A program made the translations under genes and the position numbers. The notes beneath the pieces are model-generated. The model was not told the DNA's origin. It did no database searches and saw only the letters and a list, made by a program, of their open reading frames with translations. 64,000 nt of DNA, from positions 1,769,374 to 1,833,373 of the forward strand of contig LUVW01000001.1 in the NCBI GenBank assembly GCA_001661515.1, in the 5' to 3' direction. The DNA is from Capniomyces stellatus. Taxonomy: Eukaryota > Kickxellomycota > Harpellomycetes > Harpellales > Legeriomycetaceae. Positions 54,268 through 64,000 of this stretch are shown here, piece by piece. How positions within the stretch are numbered: the first letter of the stretch is position 1; each line of letters opens with the position of its first letter.

Positions 54268-55279
54268 TTAGTTTTGGTGGGCAGCCTTTTCAAGTCTTTT
54301 CAGCTGCTCTTCGCGGACCTTGTTTTGCCACCTGTGTATGTTTTCAATGCTATGTATTTTAAAGTTGAAGATTTTAGGCGTGTATCTATGATCCAGATCC
54401 AGCGGTTTGGGCTTCAGCGAATTATAAGTCTGAATCAGCATTTGTGGGAAACTTGTGCCAAAATACGATCCGTCTATAACCCTATACACCGGCTGTTTTG
54501 GTATATACAGGTCTTCGCACTTTGGACAGTATAGCTTTACACTTGATTGTCGTGGCACGTCTGTTATTGCTACTGGCAACGTCGATTGTCCTAAGCACAG
54601 AACCCGTGGACATTTGCCAAACTCTGATTTCTTGTACTTTTCCAACTATTATATTAACCAAAAAACAACATTTACTTAATTACACTTTTTCCATTCACCT
54701 CAAAACTAATTCCATCCAAGGATGAATTATAGTAGTAATACAATAAAAAAACTGCACATATGTCCCTCCCCTCAATCACCATTTTCTTTATTACCATTTT
54801 GTACAACCCGATCGATGTGAGTATAAACCGCGCATGTATAAGCCCATACAGGTGTTTGGCTGATTTTTCAATAACTAGGTTTGTGTCATCGTCAAAATTG
54901 TCACTATCTAGTAATCCAAGTACAATATAAATCAACCAGCTGAATATTAACCTTTTCTTTTTATCTTGCATCAAAGCATCCCCATTTATCCTGGTACGCC
55001 ACGATTCATACTAGCATAAAACACTAAATCGAACTCATTTAAACTGAAAACACATTCAAAAACCACCAAGCTAAACCAACTCTTACCTAATTGATCTGTT
55101 ATCAACTTAATCGCCTGTGGATACATTTTAACCTCCAATTGAAGCCCCGTTAAATTAAACCGGTCTAGGATATAATCCTCATCAACCTCGCAAAAGTACT
55201 CGTTGCCTTTTGAATTTAAAAACCATTCTACCCAAGTTTTGCAGTAATCACTATCCGAGTCGCTGGATGTATCCACCAT
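54268..55279 (-). CDS. CKB1: Casein kinase II regulatory subunit beta
   Basis: Three exons on the minus strand: 55279-55087, 54907-54795 and 54645-54268, 227 residues with consistent phases. It shows the CK2-beta hallmarks: WVEWFLNSKGNEYFCEVDED, YILDRFNLTGL, SAKHLYGLIHARFILTSIGL then YKM, LEKYKKSEFGKCPRV, the four-Cys zinc finger (CPRVLC ... YCPKCEDLY) and DGSYFGTSFPQMLI. It dimerises through the zinc finger and holds two catalytic subunits. It is an essential and constitutive kinase regulator. The N-terminal acidic Ser stretch (TSSDSDSD) resembles the usual autophosphorylation site region. The acidic loop is shorter than in yeast. Confidence 0.95.
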
Positions 55280-55965
55280 CGCTATACAAAACCACCAATA
55301 CACAAAATCCGGAAATTAGCCCTGTTTTTATTACCCCCAATTTAAACGTTTAGTTACACTCCACTTGTTGGCTTCAAATTTGTGTATCTTTTCACTGCTC
55401 AATCAATTAAATAATTTTACTTTTCGATTTATGGGCCCTCTACTTCGATAAGTTGCGGATAGAGTAGGTTTGAACGGCAGAATCTCGAACTTGTTGTACT
55501 CGATTCTAACTCCAACCACAAGATCAGTAAACTCTAGTGTTTTTAAAAAAAAGAACCTTATTAACTAAAAATGACTAACAAAGACTATCAAAGTGAAATT
55601 ATCACAGTCTGAAACTTTTTGAACAAGGAAGTTGATCTACTTCGTTTTAAACCAAATTCAAACAATTAAATTCCGTTAACCTAAATTTCAGTTCCAACCC
55701 GACCAAAATTGGCTTTGATTTAATTAAGCTTTTTTTATTGTTTCCTTTTTACTTATTTTTTTTGCCTTTTTTTTTTCTAAAGCCTTTCTTGATTTACACA
55801 AATCAAATCAAGATAAAAAAACGGAAGAAAAAAAAATCAATTTTTTTTTGTAAAATCAAATTTGGAAATTAAGTGCATGGTATAAATCAAAAGCAATGCG
55901 AAATTAAAGCAAGAATAGGCAAAACTCGGTAAAAATAAAAATGAAATAAAAACAACCAAATATTG
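55280..55965. other. Intergenic region, nothing recognised
   Basis: AT-rich with A- and T-runs near 55720-55850. No gene. Confidence 0.4.
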
Positions 55966-56304
55966 CTATTCAAAAATGGTTTGAAATGCGACCTTAGGTT
56001 TCTTGATTACATTGATAATCCTATTGAGCGATAGCTTCCGTTTGATCTTGTATGTTGTAATATTGAAATTATCATAGCAGTATTTTTGATGGCTAAGGTC
56101 GCAGTACTTGTTACAGTATCTGGGGTTCTCCACCTTTTTCCCACAAAATTCGCATCGGCGCTCTCCCGCCTTTCTGCTGATATAAACTCCCAATTTATCT
56201 ACAGTGTAATTTGCTACCTTCTTTATAAACCTCACTCTTTTTGCCGGGTATATAGTCTGGTACTCGAACGGCTTGTCATCTGCACTGGTGGAGCTACGTG
56301 GCAT
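55966..56304 (-). CDS. Small basic zinc-finger-like protein, paralogue of 57893-58252
   Basis: A 112-residue frame from the ATG at 56304. The middle reads KLGVYISRKAGERRCEFCGK followed by KVENPRYCNKYC, a C-x2-C-x9-C-x3-C motif that could bind one zinc. The flanks are basic (AKRVRFIKKV before it, YKIKRKLSLNRIINVIKKPK after it). The same layout and spacing recur in the gene at 57893-58252, so the two are diverged tandem copies on the same strand. This shared motif is the main evidence that the frames are genes. I do not recognise the family, and a DNA/RNA-binding or ubiquitin-related role would be guesswork. Confidence 0.6.
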   Translation of the reverse strand: MPRSSTSADDKPFEYQTIYPAKRVRFIKKVANYTVDKLGVYISRKAGERRCEFCGKKVENPRYCNKYCDLSHQKYCYDNFNITTYKIKRKLSLNRIINVIKKPKVAFQTIFE

Positions 56305-57204
56305 TATCTCGACTTTAAGACCAGTCAAACAATAATGTAACCGTCTTTTACTAACCAGCAGTATCCAGTAACAACTGACTTTAAAACGGTAAACTCACCG
56401 AATCGCTGATTGCTATAATAAATAGTTTATAAATTACCCTAACCTCGATTAGGTGGTAACCTTCAAGAAAATATATTTAAAAAAACAAGAGACTTTTTAC
56501 GGCTCTTGATATAAATTAATGACCAGATATTAGATTAAAGGATATATCAATGTTATGTTGCTTAAGAGTTGTGCTGTACAGGTATTTATCTCCCTCGGGC
56601 CTTGGTATCAGAAATCATACTCGTCAAGCCTTGTGTTTGGTAAATCTCAAGTACCCAAAAGCTCTCTCAAAAACTCCATTCCCAAAAAACCCAAAACCCG
56701 AAACCCACTCCTAAAGGCCCAAACCCCAAAAACCCAAAGCATAATCTGATGAGGGTCAAAGCAGTCTCACGGCCACACCATGCTGTTTTCTGTTTGCTAG
56801 AAACCAGTCAAATAATATTTTGGTTGGTCAGAATGGAATCAACCCAAAAAAAGAACTGTACTGATGATACTGTTCCGCCATTGTTCCAGCCAGGACAAAA
56901 TCCATCAGAAAACCCTGGCATACTCTGAATACTTTGTCCCCAGAATATAGCATAAATCTATTCAAAGGTTCAACAACAATGATTCCAGTAAAAAATAAAG
57001 AAAATCTATAAACAACCAGAATCGAAGCAATAAACAATCGAATGGCTGCTACAAATGCTGATTTTATCACAGTCGGGATATGCACATATAGCACACTTAC
57101 AGAAATGCGGGTTGATACAATATTTCTAGATCTGGCAGCGTCTCGCTCTTCTATTGGATTTTCAATATTTATTTGTTGGTCTCACTCTATTATTTTTAAA
57201 AAAA

Positions 57205-57274
57205 TGGTTTGGTGTTGATGTTGGTGTTGATGTTGGTGTTGGTTTGGTGTTGGTGTTGGTTTGGTGTTGGTGTT
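57205..57274. repeat. TTGGTG-based minisatellite
   Basis: Repeated TTGGTGTTGATG units pass into TTGGTGTTGGTTTGG units. Confidence 0.85.
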
Positions 57275-57585
57275 AGCAGAGTGTGCAAGGGGTAAGGTGT
57301 GCCGAGGCAGGGTCCTAGCTTGCTTTCCAAATATATCCAGATATTCCATCCTTTTTCAACACGGCCAGCAAACCAGATAGTATCAAACGTAGACCGATGA
57401 TTAACACAATTGTGACAGAGGCCGTGTATTACTCGACCACTATACTGGCGCTACAAATACCTGAGGCTTTAAACATGGCTGTGTGAAAAACAAGCAGATA
57501 GGATTTATCAGAAAGACATAATTCATCAATAATAAAATAATTACAATCTACAATGTTTGCTTGAATGCCGTGATTATTCAATACC

Positions 57586-57619
57586 AAACAGCAAACAGCA
57601 AACAGCAAACAGCAAACAG
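57586..57619. repeat. CAGCAAA heptamer repeat
   Basis: About five head-to-tail CAGCAAA/CAAACAG units. Confidence 0.85.
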
Positions 57620-57689
57620 TTGAACTATGTTGGCGAAATACATAATATGGGTAAAAGTAGCGTATATTATGTTCGGAATTGAACAAAGG

Positions 57690-57800
57690 ATGGACAGTGT
57701 TGAATAATGTTGGGTAATGTTAAATAATGTTGAACAAATGATGAATAATGTTGGGTAATGTTGAGTAATGTTGAACAAATGATGAATAATGTTGGATAAT
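57690..57800. repeat. AATGTTG-based imperfect repeat
   Basis: Phrases AATGTTGGGTAATGTTGA and AATGTTGAACAAATGATG recur several times. Confidence 0.75.
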
Positions 57801-57892
57801 GGAGTAGTGTTGAACAAATGACAAGTTAAACGAGCCTAGTTTGTGTGTAAACAATGTGTCATGCATGTAATATGCATAGAACGCAGCTAAAA

Positions 57893-58252
57893 TTAGGTAA
57901 ACCGATATATCAGGATATTTTGCGGCACCAACACACCACAATGCACAAAGTAGTCCAGACTGGAGAGCGAGATGTAAGCGCCGCTGGATCTGACCGTGTA
58001 CCTAGTTTTGTCGTCCGACCTGGATATGTTTTTGCGGCCAACCACGTCATTGCGGTAGCAGTAGTCGGTGCAGTGTGTGTTGCCTCCGCATCTAGCTCCA
58101 CAGAATCTGCACCTGTTCCTGTCCGCACTTCTGTTGAGTACAAAGTCTTTGATGTCGATTGACACACTTGACGCCTTTTTCAACAGGCTCATTTTCTTGG
58201 GAGCCCGGAAACTTTGGATGGTCGAGGCCGTTTCATTGTTTACTTTGACCAT
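57893..58252 (-). CDS. Small basic zinc-finger-like protein, paralogue of 55966-56304
   Basis: A 119-residue frame from an ATG at 58252. It begins MVKVNNETASTIQSFRAPKK and contains LLKKASSVSIDIKDFVLNRS, then RNRCRFCGARCGGNTHCTDY with C next. The C-x2-C-x9-C-x3-C spacing is identical to the neighbouring paralogue at 55966-56304, and the preceding LKK ... Y/F-x2-N/S-R segment aligns too. An extra Cys lies inside the finger. The frame overlaps a shorter plus-strand frame that has no support. Its upstream side is a 10-bp minisatellite, which probably lies in the promoter or 5' UTR. Confidence 0.6.
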   Translation of the reverse strand: MVKVNNETASTIQSFRAPKKMSLLKKASSVSIDIKDFVLNRSADRNRCRFCGARCGGNTHCTDYCYRNDVVGRKNISRSDDKTRYTVRSSGAYISLSSLDYFVHCGVLVPQNILIYRFT

Positions 58253-58260
58253 TCCTACTT

Positions 58261-58340
58261 GGATTGAGTTGGTTCGAGTTGGTTTGAGTTTGTTTGAGTT
58301 GGTTTGAGTTGGTTTGAGTTGGTTCGAGTTGGTTTGAGTT
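58261..58340. repeat. 10-bp GGTTYGAGTT tandem repeat, about eight units
   Basis: Head-to-tail decamers GGTTCGAGTT/GGTTTGAGTT directly upstream of the start codon of the minus-strand gene at 57893-58252. Confidence 0.9.
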
Positions 58341-58407
58341 GTTATGGGATGTTATGAGTTAGTCCAAGGTGATATATACTAAGCAGAAAAAAAACAGATA
58401 TTTTTTA

Positions 58408-58500
58408 ATCCAAAACACCAGTTCAACACCTCAATGAAAATAGATCACCAGCTCAATACCACAATAAATTAGATCACCAGCTCAATGCCTCGATAAAAAT
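58408..58500. repeat. Roughly 30-bp tandem repeat, three units
   Basis: Units of the form CACCAGCTCAATACC followed by TCAATAAAAATAGAT recur with point changes. Confidence 0.8.
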
Positions 58501-59876
58501 AGAAATAAACTTTCAATAAAATAAACAAGTAAGTAAACACCAGTTTAATTGTTGGTAATAAGATCAGAGTCGGTGTGCTGTTTGGAGGGTGGGGGGATGC
58601 ACAGTTGTGTTTTTTCAAGGATATGGCAGCGAATAAGCGCAGCCCATACCAAAAGCATAGCTAAATGCAGGCAAGATAAACAGTGGAAGCATGGTTGGAG
58701 TTAAACATCAACAAATGCAGTGCCAAAAACCAAACTGCTTGGAAATAGACGATTTGGAAATACACAACTTGGAAATAAACGACTTCAACAGATGGTTTAA
58801 TGGTGAATAGTAAACAAACGATTTTAAATAACGAGCAATAAAATAGGAGTAGATAATAGTGACGAGTAAATAAGAGTAGATAAGAGTAAAACCATCAAGA
58901 AAATTCAAACATGCAAAATACAGGTGGAAGGATAGGATAGAGAGGATATAGTGAGAAAATGATGTTGGGCTGTATGCGGCTGTACCATGTTTGCTATTGT
59001 GGCCCAGAGTACTGCTGGCGCATGGTTGGCGAGGATTTATGTATGTGTACAAGGCTACACTGTCTGCAATTATGAGGACTCAAGGTGGTTTTGGAATAGT
59101 ATTTGTTTGTTGTTGACTGGAGCGGCCTTGGGCTGGGATAGAAATTGAGCATTGGCGTTGCACTGGGAGCAGTAAAGTGAGCCAAGTTGGGCAGGATTAT
59201 CAGCGTAGTGTTTCTTTTTTAGCTAAGATGAATGATCTTGCGCTGTATTGATATTATTCTATGCGATGACGTTCTAGTTTATTGTAGTTTGGTAATTTTA
59301 CTTTCATTTATCTATCTGCATCTTAAAAACTGCCGCTGCTTATTCTTGCTTTATCTTAACTTGTGAATCGCTTTACCCAATAATAACATTGCCCTGTAAT
59401 TCCAAATTAAATTGCGTTGTCATTAATTAATTTTATTTTAGACTTAAAAACTAAACTTCAACGTGTAATTTTTTTTTTTATCAATTCAACGTGTAGTTTA
59501 AGAAATTTTTCGATTTATTTTCTCGTTGTAATTTAATTTGCTGAGTTGAAAATTCTTGTTTTTTAAAGATCATTTTCGAATGTTCGATTCTGTATTAAAA
59601 GTTACAAGTCTGTTTTAAAATTGTATTTAATAGTCTAGCTTGCTCATTTTAAAAAGTCATTATCTAACTTATTTATCTGCGTATTCAGCTGCTATTTTAT
59701 CTGCTATCAAATACTGCATCTCAGCGACAAACATATACAGATTCTCAAAAGGAAAAATCGGCATTGGAGGCTTGCATTACTATCAAAACATCAAACTATA
59801 ACCCAGAACAGACGATTGGTTCAAGTACCAACACACGCAAAGAAGAAACTAAATTTATATATCCTAAATCGCCAGA
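58501..59876. other. Intergenic region, nothing recognised
   Basis: Short minus-strand frames at 58708-59052 and 58994-59185 show no domain. The region before 59877 should hold the promoter of the next gene. Confidence 0.4.
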
Positions 59877-60440
59877 ATGGATTGGGTAAACTACGGAATG
59901 GAGATGATTAACTATATTATTAGTCTGGCTTTCTATATTCATTCTCTACTCTCGCCCATTTCGAGGACGCTGTTGTCGTTTTTAGTATCCAAATACATAT
60001 TCTTTCACAATCTTGACGAAATGCTCGGAACAGCAGTTTTGCAAACTACCTTTGAGGTTGTCTTTGTATACGTAGCAATTTATCTTCTTGGGTACTTGAT
60101 CAGGAAGATAAGCTCGATTTTGTACTTTTTTTTAAAGCTCACTATAATTATCGGGATATGCTTTTTGATATTAAGCATTGTGTATGGTGGTGGCGGTATC
60201 GAGAACGACCATATAAATGCGATAAATCGGGAGAGGATGCGCGCTTTTAATAAACATAGCTATGGAGGCGATAGTTATCAACGTAATACATACTACACAG
60301 ACTCTCGGCATAGAGGACCCAATAAAAACGATTTTACGTTAGAATTTAGATCGTATTTTAACGCAGCAAAAGTGGTTCTAAGCACAACCTTCAACGCACT
60401 ACACGGGCTGTTCAACCAAAATTTTAATATCAGGCGTTAG
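59877..60440 (+). CDS. Small membrane protein with two to three TM segments, unknown
   Basis: A 187-residue single-exon frame from an ATG at 59877. Hydrophobic stretches are at residues about 10-40, 55-75 and 80-105 (FVYVAIYLLGYLIRKI and LTIIIGICFLILSIVYGGGG). A polar C-terminal half follows (NRERMRAFNKHSYGGDS, RHRGPNKNDF). The hairpin-like pair of TM segments followed by a soluble tail recalls small nuclear-envelope/ER proteins such as Apq12, but I cannot confirm that. There is no signal peptide, and the family is not recognised. Confidence 0.6.
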   Translation: MDWVNYGMEMINYIISLAFYIHSLLSPISRTLLSFLVSKYIFFHNLDEMLGTAVLQTTFEVVFVYVAIYLLGYLIRKISSILYFFLKLTIIIGICFLILSIVYGGGGIENDHINAINRERMRAFNKHSYGGDSYQRNTYYTDSRHRGPNKNDFTLEFRSYFNAAKVVLSTTFNALHGLFNQNFNIRR

Positions 60441-63400
60441 TTTGGGTATCAATTCCATACTAATACCTCATTCCCAGCGTTTAGCACTTGTTATTAATGG
60501 TGATGGCCAGTCAGTCATATATATCGTTGAAAAATACGCATATATTTTATTAATTTAACTCGTTGCTTGTCTTTTATTTAGCGCAAGTTTGAACTTCAAA
60601 CTATTGTTATTTTGCTTTTTTAACTTTAATTATTTCATATTGCTATATATATTATTTCTTGTTATACTTTACAAACTAGACCTGGCCATTTAAATATTGC
60701 ACAAACTTTAAATATATTTAAAACATATGGATTTATTATCTTTTTGACGTTCACTTTTATTCAAGTGTGAATTGGCGACTTGTGGCTTTGGGTATAAAAG
60801 ATAACTGAATCACAAGTGTACGCTTTTGAGTGTAAGCGTTCCAACACTGCTATACTGCTGGTATTTGGTGATAACGGATCGGATGTGTTTGGTAACTTGG
60901 ATAGATGTAGTAGATATAATGTTGATTTTATAAAAAAAAGATGTTGAAATAGACCAAATAAAAACAAGGGTGTATAAAATGTTGTCAACTTGACAATGGG
61001 GAACCGTCAATAGCACAAATAAAGTTGGGTTTAAGGTAAAGCACAAACAAGCAATAACTACTATTTATATCTTATATTCAATAGGAAATAAACTAGAGTT
61101 TGAAACTAGGGCTGATCAATTAGGTTAAAATGGTAATTATTTAGAGTTTAGCAGCTATACTTTGTATTTTAAGAATCATAAAAGCAACAGTAAAGGGGGG
61201 TAGATTGAGTAAAATTCAACAGTTTAGATTCTACTTTTATACATTTCTGCTTTTTCAGTTTAAAAATTGAAAGTAGCAAATATTTACGAAGGTAGATAGT
61301 AAATAGGTTGAAATTACCAACAATTGGAAGATTAAATAGAGTAGATTGAAAATAGGGCAGATTGAAAATAGAGTAAATTGGTAAAATAAAAAATAAAAAA
61401 GTAAACAATGCGATTATTAAATTGGAATTAGGCGTTCTAGATTTGGTTTTTTATTGGGCAAGCAGGTTGAAATACCCTATTTGAATTTTGAATTAGCAAT
61501 TTGGATTGAAAGTGACAAAAGAAACATTGGTTTGGAAAAAAAAGTGGAAAAAGCAGAAAAGCAATAAAACAGTACGCGGTGGTGGGGCGGTTGAGGGTAG
61601 AGCAAATATTTAGTCGAGTTTGGATGAAACAATACTTTTGATAGTAGTTTCCTCTGAAGTGGGACTATTTCCATTACTATGTTTGTGTCAATAAGATACA
61701 TTCATAAATGGTTACTAGAATAAGGTTGGCAGATATCAGAGGGGATGTTGTAGTAGTTGTTGAGGTATGAAGATGCCAAAAGTGGTTTTATGAGCATGTA
61801 ACAAGGATTGGGAGCTGCATTGAACAAGTGAGGCCTGTAGTTTTATTTGCTTTAGTGGTCGAAGGTTATTCATTTGTTCTTTTGCCTTTTTGGGGGAGGG
61901 GGGGGGCTTATCTTCATAAATAGCAAAACAATCAAAATTGTGATCTGATTGTACACGAAGATGGTGATTAATAGCGAGTAAATTGGCTATGAATCGAAGG
62001 ACAATGTTGAGACTAACAAGGTAGAAAACTCATAATAGTTGTTAATTGAAAAAGTAAAGCAAGCAAAAAATTCACGTAGAAGGGTTATAGAGACTTTGCA
62101 TTAGCCAGAGTTTGACAAGTTTTCGCAAATGGCAAAGTATAGATCGAGTAAATGTCAAAAAAAAAGGTCAACAAACGTGAATTTGTAAAATTAGAAAAGT
62201 AATAGAAAGCAAAAAAAGGCAATAAGAATAGCAAACATTGAGAGATTGGGAAAGTTGAAGCTGGCGAAATGTACTATTGTTATCTAAAAGGATAAAAGTA
62301 AAGTGTGTATATGCGAATTAATAATACCAAACCAAATGAAATTAAGCAATTTCAATAATAAAAAAAGGAAATTAAAGAATAAGGAAAAAAAAGACGAGTA
62401 GGAAAGAGAAAAAAAAACAATAGATTAATCCAAATGGTGGCGATTAAAAATACGCGATTACAAGGAAGTAAATCAACTAAAGAAAGAAAGAAAGAAATTG
62501 AAAACAGAGAGTAAAAAAAAAGCCAACATCAGGAGTGGAAAGGTTCGAATTGATGGAATTGCTACAATTTGGTTGCTGTTACAGGAATTAACAAATTAGT
62601 GATTAATAGATTTGATTTAGCAACAATAAGCGATAATAAATAGCGAGGTTGATGATTAGTAAAATACAGTTAAATTAAAACGAAGAGTTTAATTGCTGGA
62701 CAATTAGGAAGGATGTAACATTAATGAGAGAAAAATAAACAAGTTGAATTGAAAGTTTGGCTAATGATTTCAAAATAAACAATCGAATAGAAGCAAACAG
62801 AATTGATATTAAAAGTTTTCTAGAGGTAAATTAATAATTGTAATTTTTTTTTATTACTTAATTTAGTTTTAGTCTGCTAAATTTTACTGCAACATTTTTT
62901 TTTCTTCGACGCAATATTGTACTGATACCAAACCATTGCCAACTATCATTCAGCTTTTAAGACTTGCAGACTTGGGAATAAAGAGTTTGTGATAGAATAT
63001 ATACTTTTTTTTTCTTCTCTCTATTGTCTTGAAATTTTTTCTTTCTTTTGTAGGCATTCTAAATGTCTATTAAGAAATAGGGACACAAAAGAATAAGAAA
63101 AACAACTTGATATACTTCAACTAGTCACGATCACTTTTATTGATAAATACAGCGGACACGGGTTTAGGCGTTTACAGCTTCAACAATATATCTATGCAGT
63201 GTTAATTGAATCGGATAGATAGAGGGAAAATTGTATTTTTTTTTATTTTAAAAAAGGGGTGTGAAGGATAAAAGGTATAACAGGAACTTTACCACTGCAA
63301 CTGTGTACAGCAGGATTTGCATTGTGATAGAACAAGCGAGGGGTAGAAGATAACGTTGGCCAGGGTCTCAATACAAACACAGTCAAAGCAAAAGCAACAA

Positions 63401-63749
63401 CAACAGCCTCGGTCTTTTTATTTTTTTGTGTGTGCAAGAGAGAGAGATAGGGAGAGATAGATAGATAGTTCGTGTATAGGCTGAGAGGATATATCAGCAG
63501 AGTGAGTTTAAATAAACAGAAATTAAAAAAGACAAACGTGTGGATACTTGGTAAAGATATTGTGACAAGGTAGGATAGAGCAAAGTAGGATAGAGTAAAT
63601 TAGGATAAGGGACGGGAAACAAAAGGGGGGAGTGAGTAAAAAGGAAATAACCCCGTTAGAAAGGACTTGGTATTGGGACTAGGGAGTAAAACGATAAAGT
63701 AAAGAAGAAAAAGAGAGTATAGATATATAGATAAATAATTGTTGTATTG
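60441..63749. other. Intergenic region becoming purine-rich toward the right
   Basis: No gene recognised. From about 61.1 kb the + strand becomes increasingly A/G-rich with few C, as upstream of the PX gene. This continues into the coding start at 63750. A G-run is at 61894-61909 and an AGAGAGAGATAG repeat near 63437-63470. Confidence 0.5.
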
Positions 63750-64000
63750 ATGATAAGGTCAAACGAAGTTGAAGAGAGATATGGTGTATATGGAGGTAAA
63801 GTGGGAGAGGGGATAAATAATGGAGGTAGGAGTAAAGGGTTGAGCAAGAAGATGGTTAGTAGTACAGATACATTTGACTACAAAAGTTCAGACGGTAGCA
63901 AAGAGGTGGAGAGATGGGAAAAGACAAAGTACGGGATGAAGCAAAGTCCAAAAGACAAATCAGGAGAGAGAAACAGAAAGAAAGGAGTGGATCGAGAAAA
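63750..64000 (+). CDS. Start of an unidentified basic, Lys/Gly-rich protein (runs off the window)
   Basis: An ATG at 63750 opens a frame that stays open to base 64000 (83 codons). It begins MIRSNEVEERYGVYGGKVGE and continues with GINNGGRSKGLSKKM and a Lys/Glu/Arg-rich stretch. The codons are strongly purine-biased (AAG, GGA, GAG, AGA), as in the 5' part of the PX gene. A several-kilobase purine-rich leader precedes it, the same arrangement as at 33415. The product cannot be named from this fragment, and the purine bias itself makes long open frames more likely. Confidence 0.5.
   Translation, partial: MIRSNEVEERYGVYGGKVGEGINNGGRSKGLSKKMVSSTDTFDYKSSDGSKEVERWEKTKYGMKQSPKDKSGERNRKKGVDRE

Larger units (their letters stand above)
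56305..57892. other. Region between the two zinc-finger paralogues, minisatellite-rich
   Basis: Includes a hydrophobic minus-strand frame at 56828-57094 (no ATG, no recognised family), which may be an exon of an unidentified membrane protein. Repeats at 57205-57274 (TTGGTGTTGATG/TTGGTTTGGTGT), 57586-57619 (CAGCAAA units) and 57690-57800 (AATGTTG-based) make up much of the rest. Confidence 0.45.

Noticed and set aside
54244..54725. Plus-strand frames of 74-96 codons over the CK2-beta exon
   Set aside because: They are antisense to a fully conserved CK2-beta exon.
56828..57094. Hydrophobic 88-codon minus-strand frame
   Set aside because: There is no ATG start, no recognised family and no clear splice partner. 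It is mentioned in the regional entry only.

Overview
The window is eukaryotic nuclear DNA and most likely fungal. It is AT-rich (about one third GC by eye), with short GT-AG introns, widely spaced genes, long Asn/Ser/Lys-rich proteins and no prokaryotic signals. The fungal case rests on a large protein whose C-terminal block resembles the Bni4-type PP1/septin-neck proteins, on the PX plus PB1-like protein, and on the gene content in general. An early-diverging fungus (for example a zoopagomycote) is my guess from the AT bias, an animal-type tyrosine aminotransferase and the low-complexity proteins. I see no tRNA, rRNA, CRISPR array, intact transposon or virus.

Layout. 1-8 kb: a seven-TM receptor gene inside a 2.4 kb inverted-repeat pair, a small membrane protein and a tyrosine aminotransferase. 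8-21.5 kb: a 1196-aa Bni4-like protein, ribosomal protein S27, NF-YC/HAP5, prohibitin 1 and LSM4. 22-28.3 kb: FIS1, EMC8/9 and a UVRAG/VPS38-type autophagy subunit. 30.7-44 kb: a candidate 48-aa gene, a 1190-aa PX scaffold, a ribosomal-L1-domain nucleolar protein with an AKKETP tail, and an RNF115/126-type RING E3. 46-50.3 kb: a secreted or surface His/Gly/Thr-rich repeat protein and an O-methyltransferase. 50.5-60.4 kb: a CUL4-type cullin, CK2 beta, a pair of small zinc-finger paralogues and a small multi-TM protein. 63.75 kb to the end: the start of another gene.

Most genes are single-copy housekeeping functions with no operon-like logic. Several fit broad systems: mitochondria (PHB1, FIS1), ubiquitin (CUL4, RNF126-like), ER and autophagy (EMC8, UVRAG), and translation or RNA (RPS27, RSL1D1-like, LSM4). 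Exon models were assembled by hand from splice sites, reading phase and family conservation. Each complete model sums to a whole number of codons; the UVRAG model lacks its 5' end.

Two things stand out beyond the genes. First, in the repeat protein at 46.4-48.5 kb, one 20-bp stretch of one repeat copy is the exact base-by-base complement, not the reverse complement, of the other copies. No ordinary rearrangement makes this, so it is either a data artefact or something very odd. Second, multi-kilobase blocks show extreme purine/pyrimidine strand asymmetry. The sense strand is purine-rich upstream of, and into the 5' part of, at least five genes, with a sharp switch near 36.5 kb inside a reading frame.
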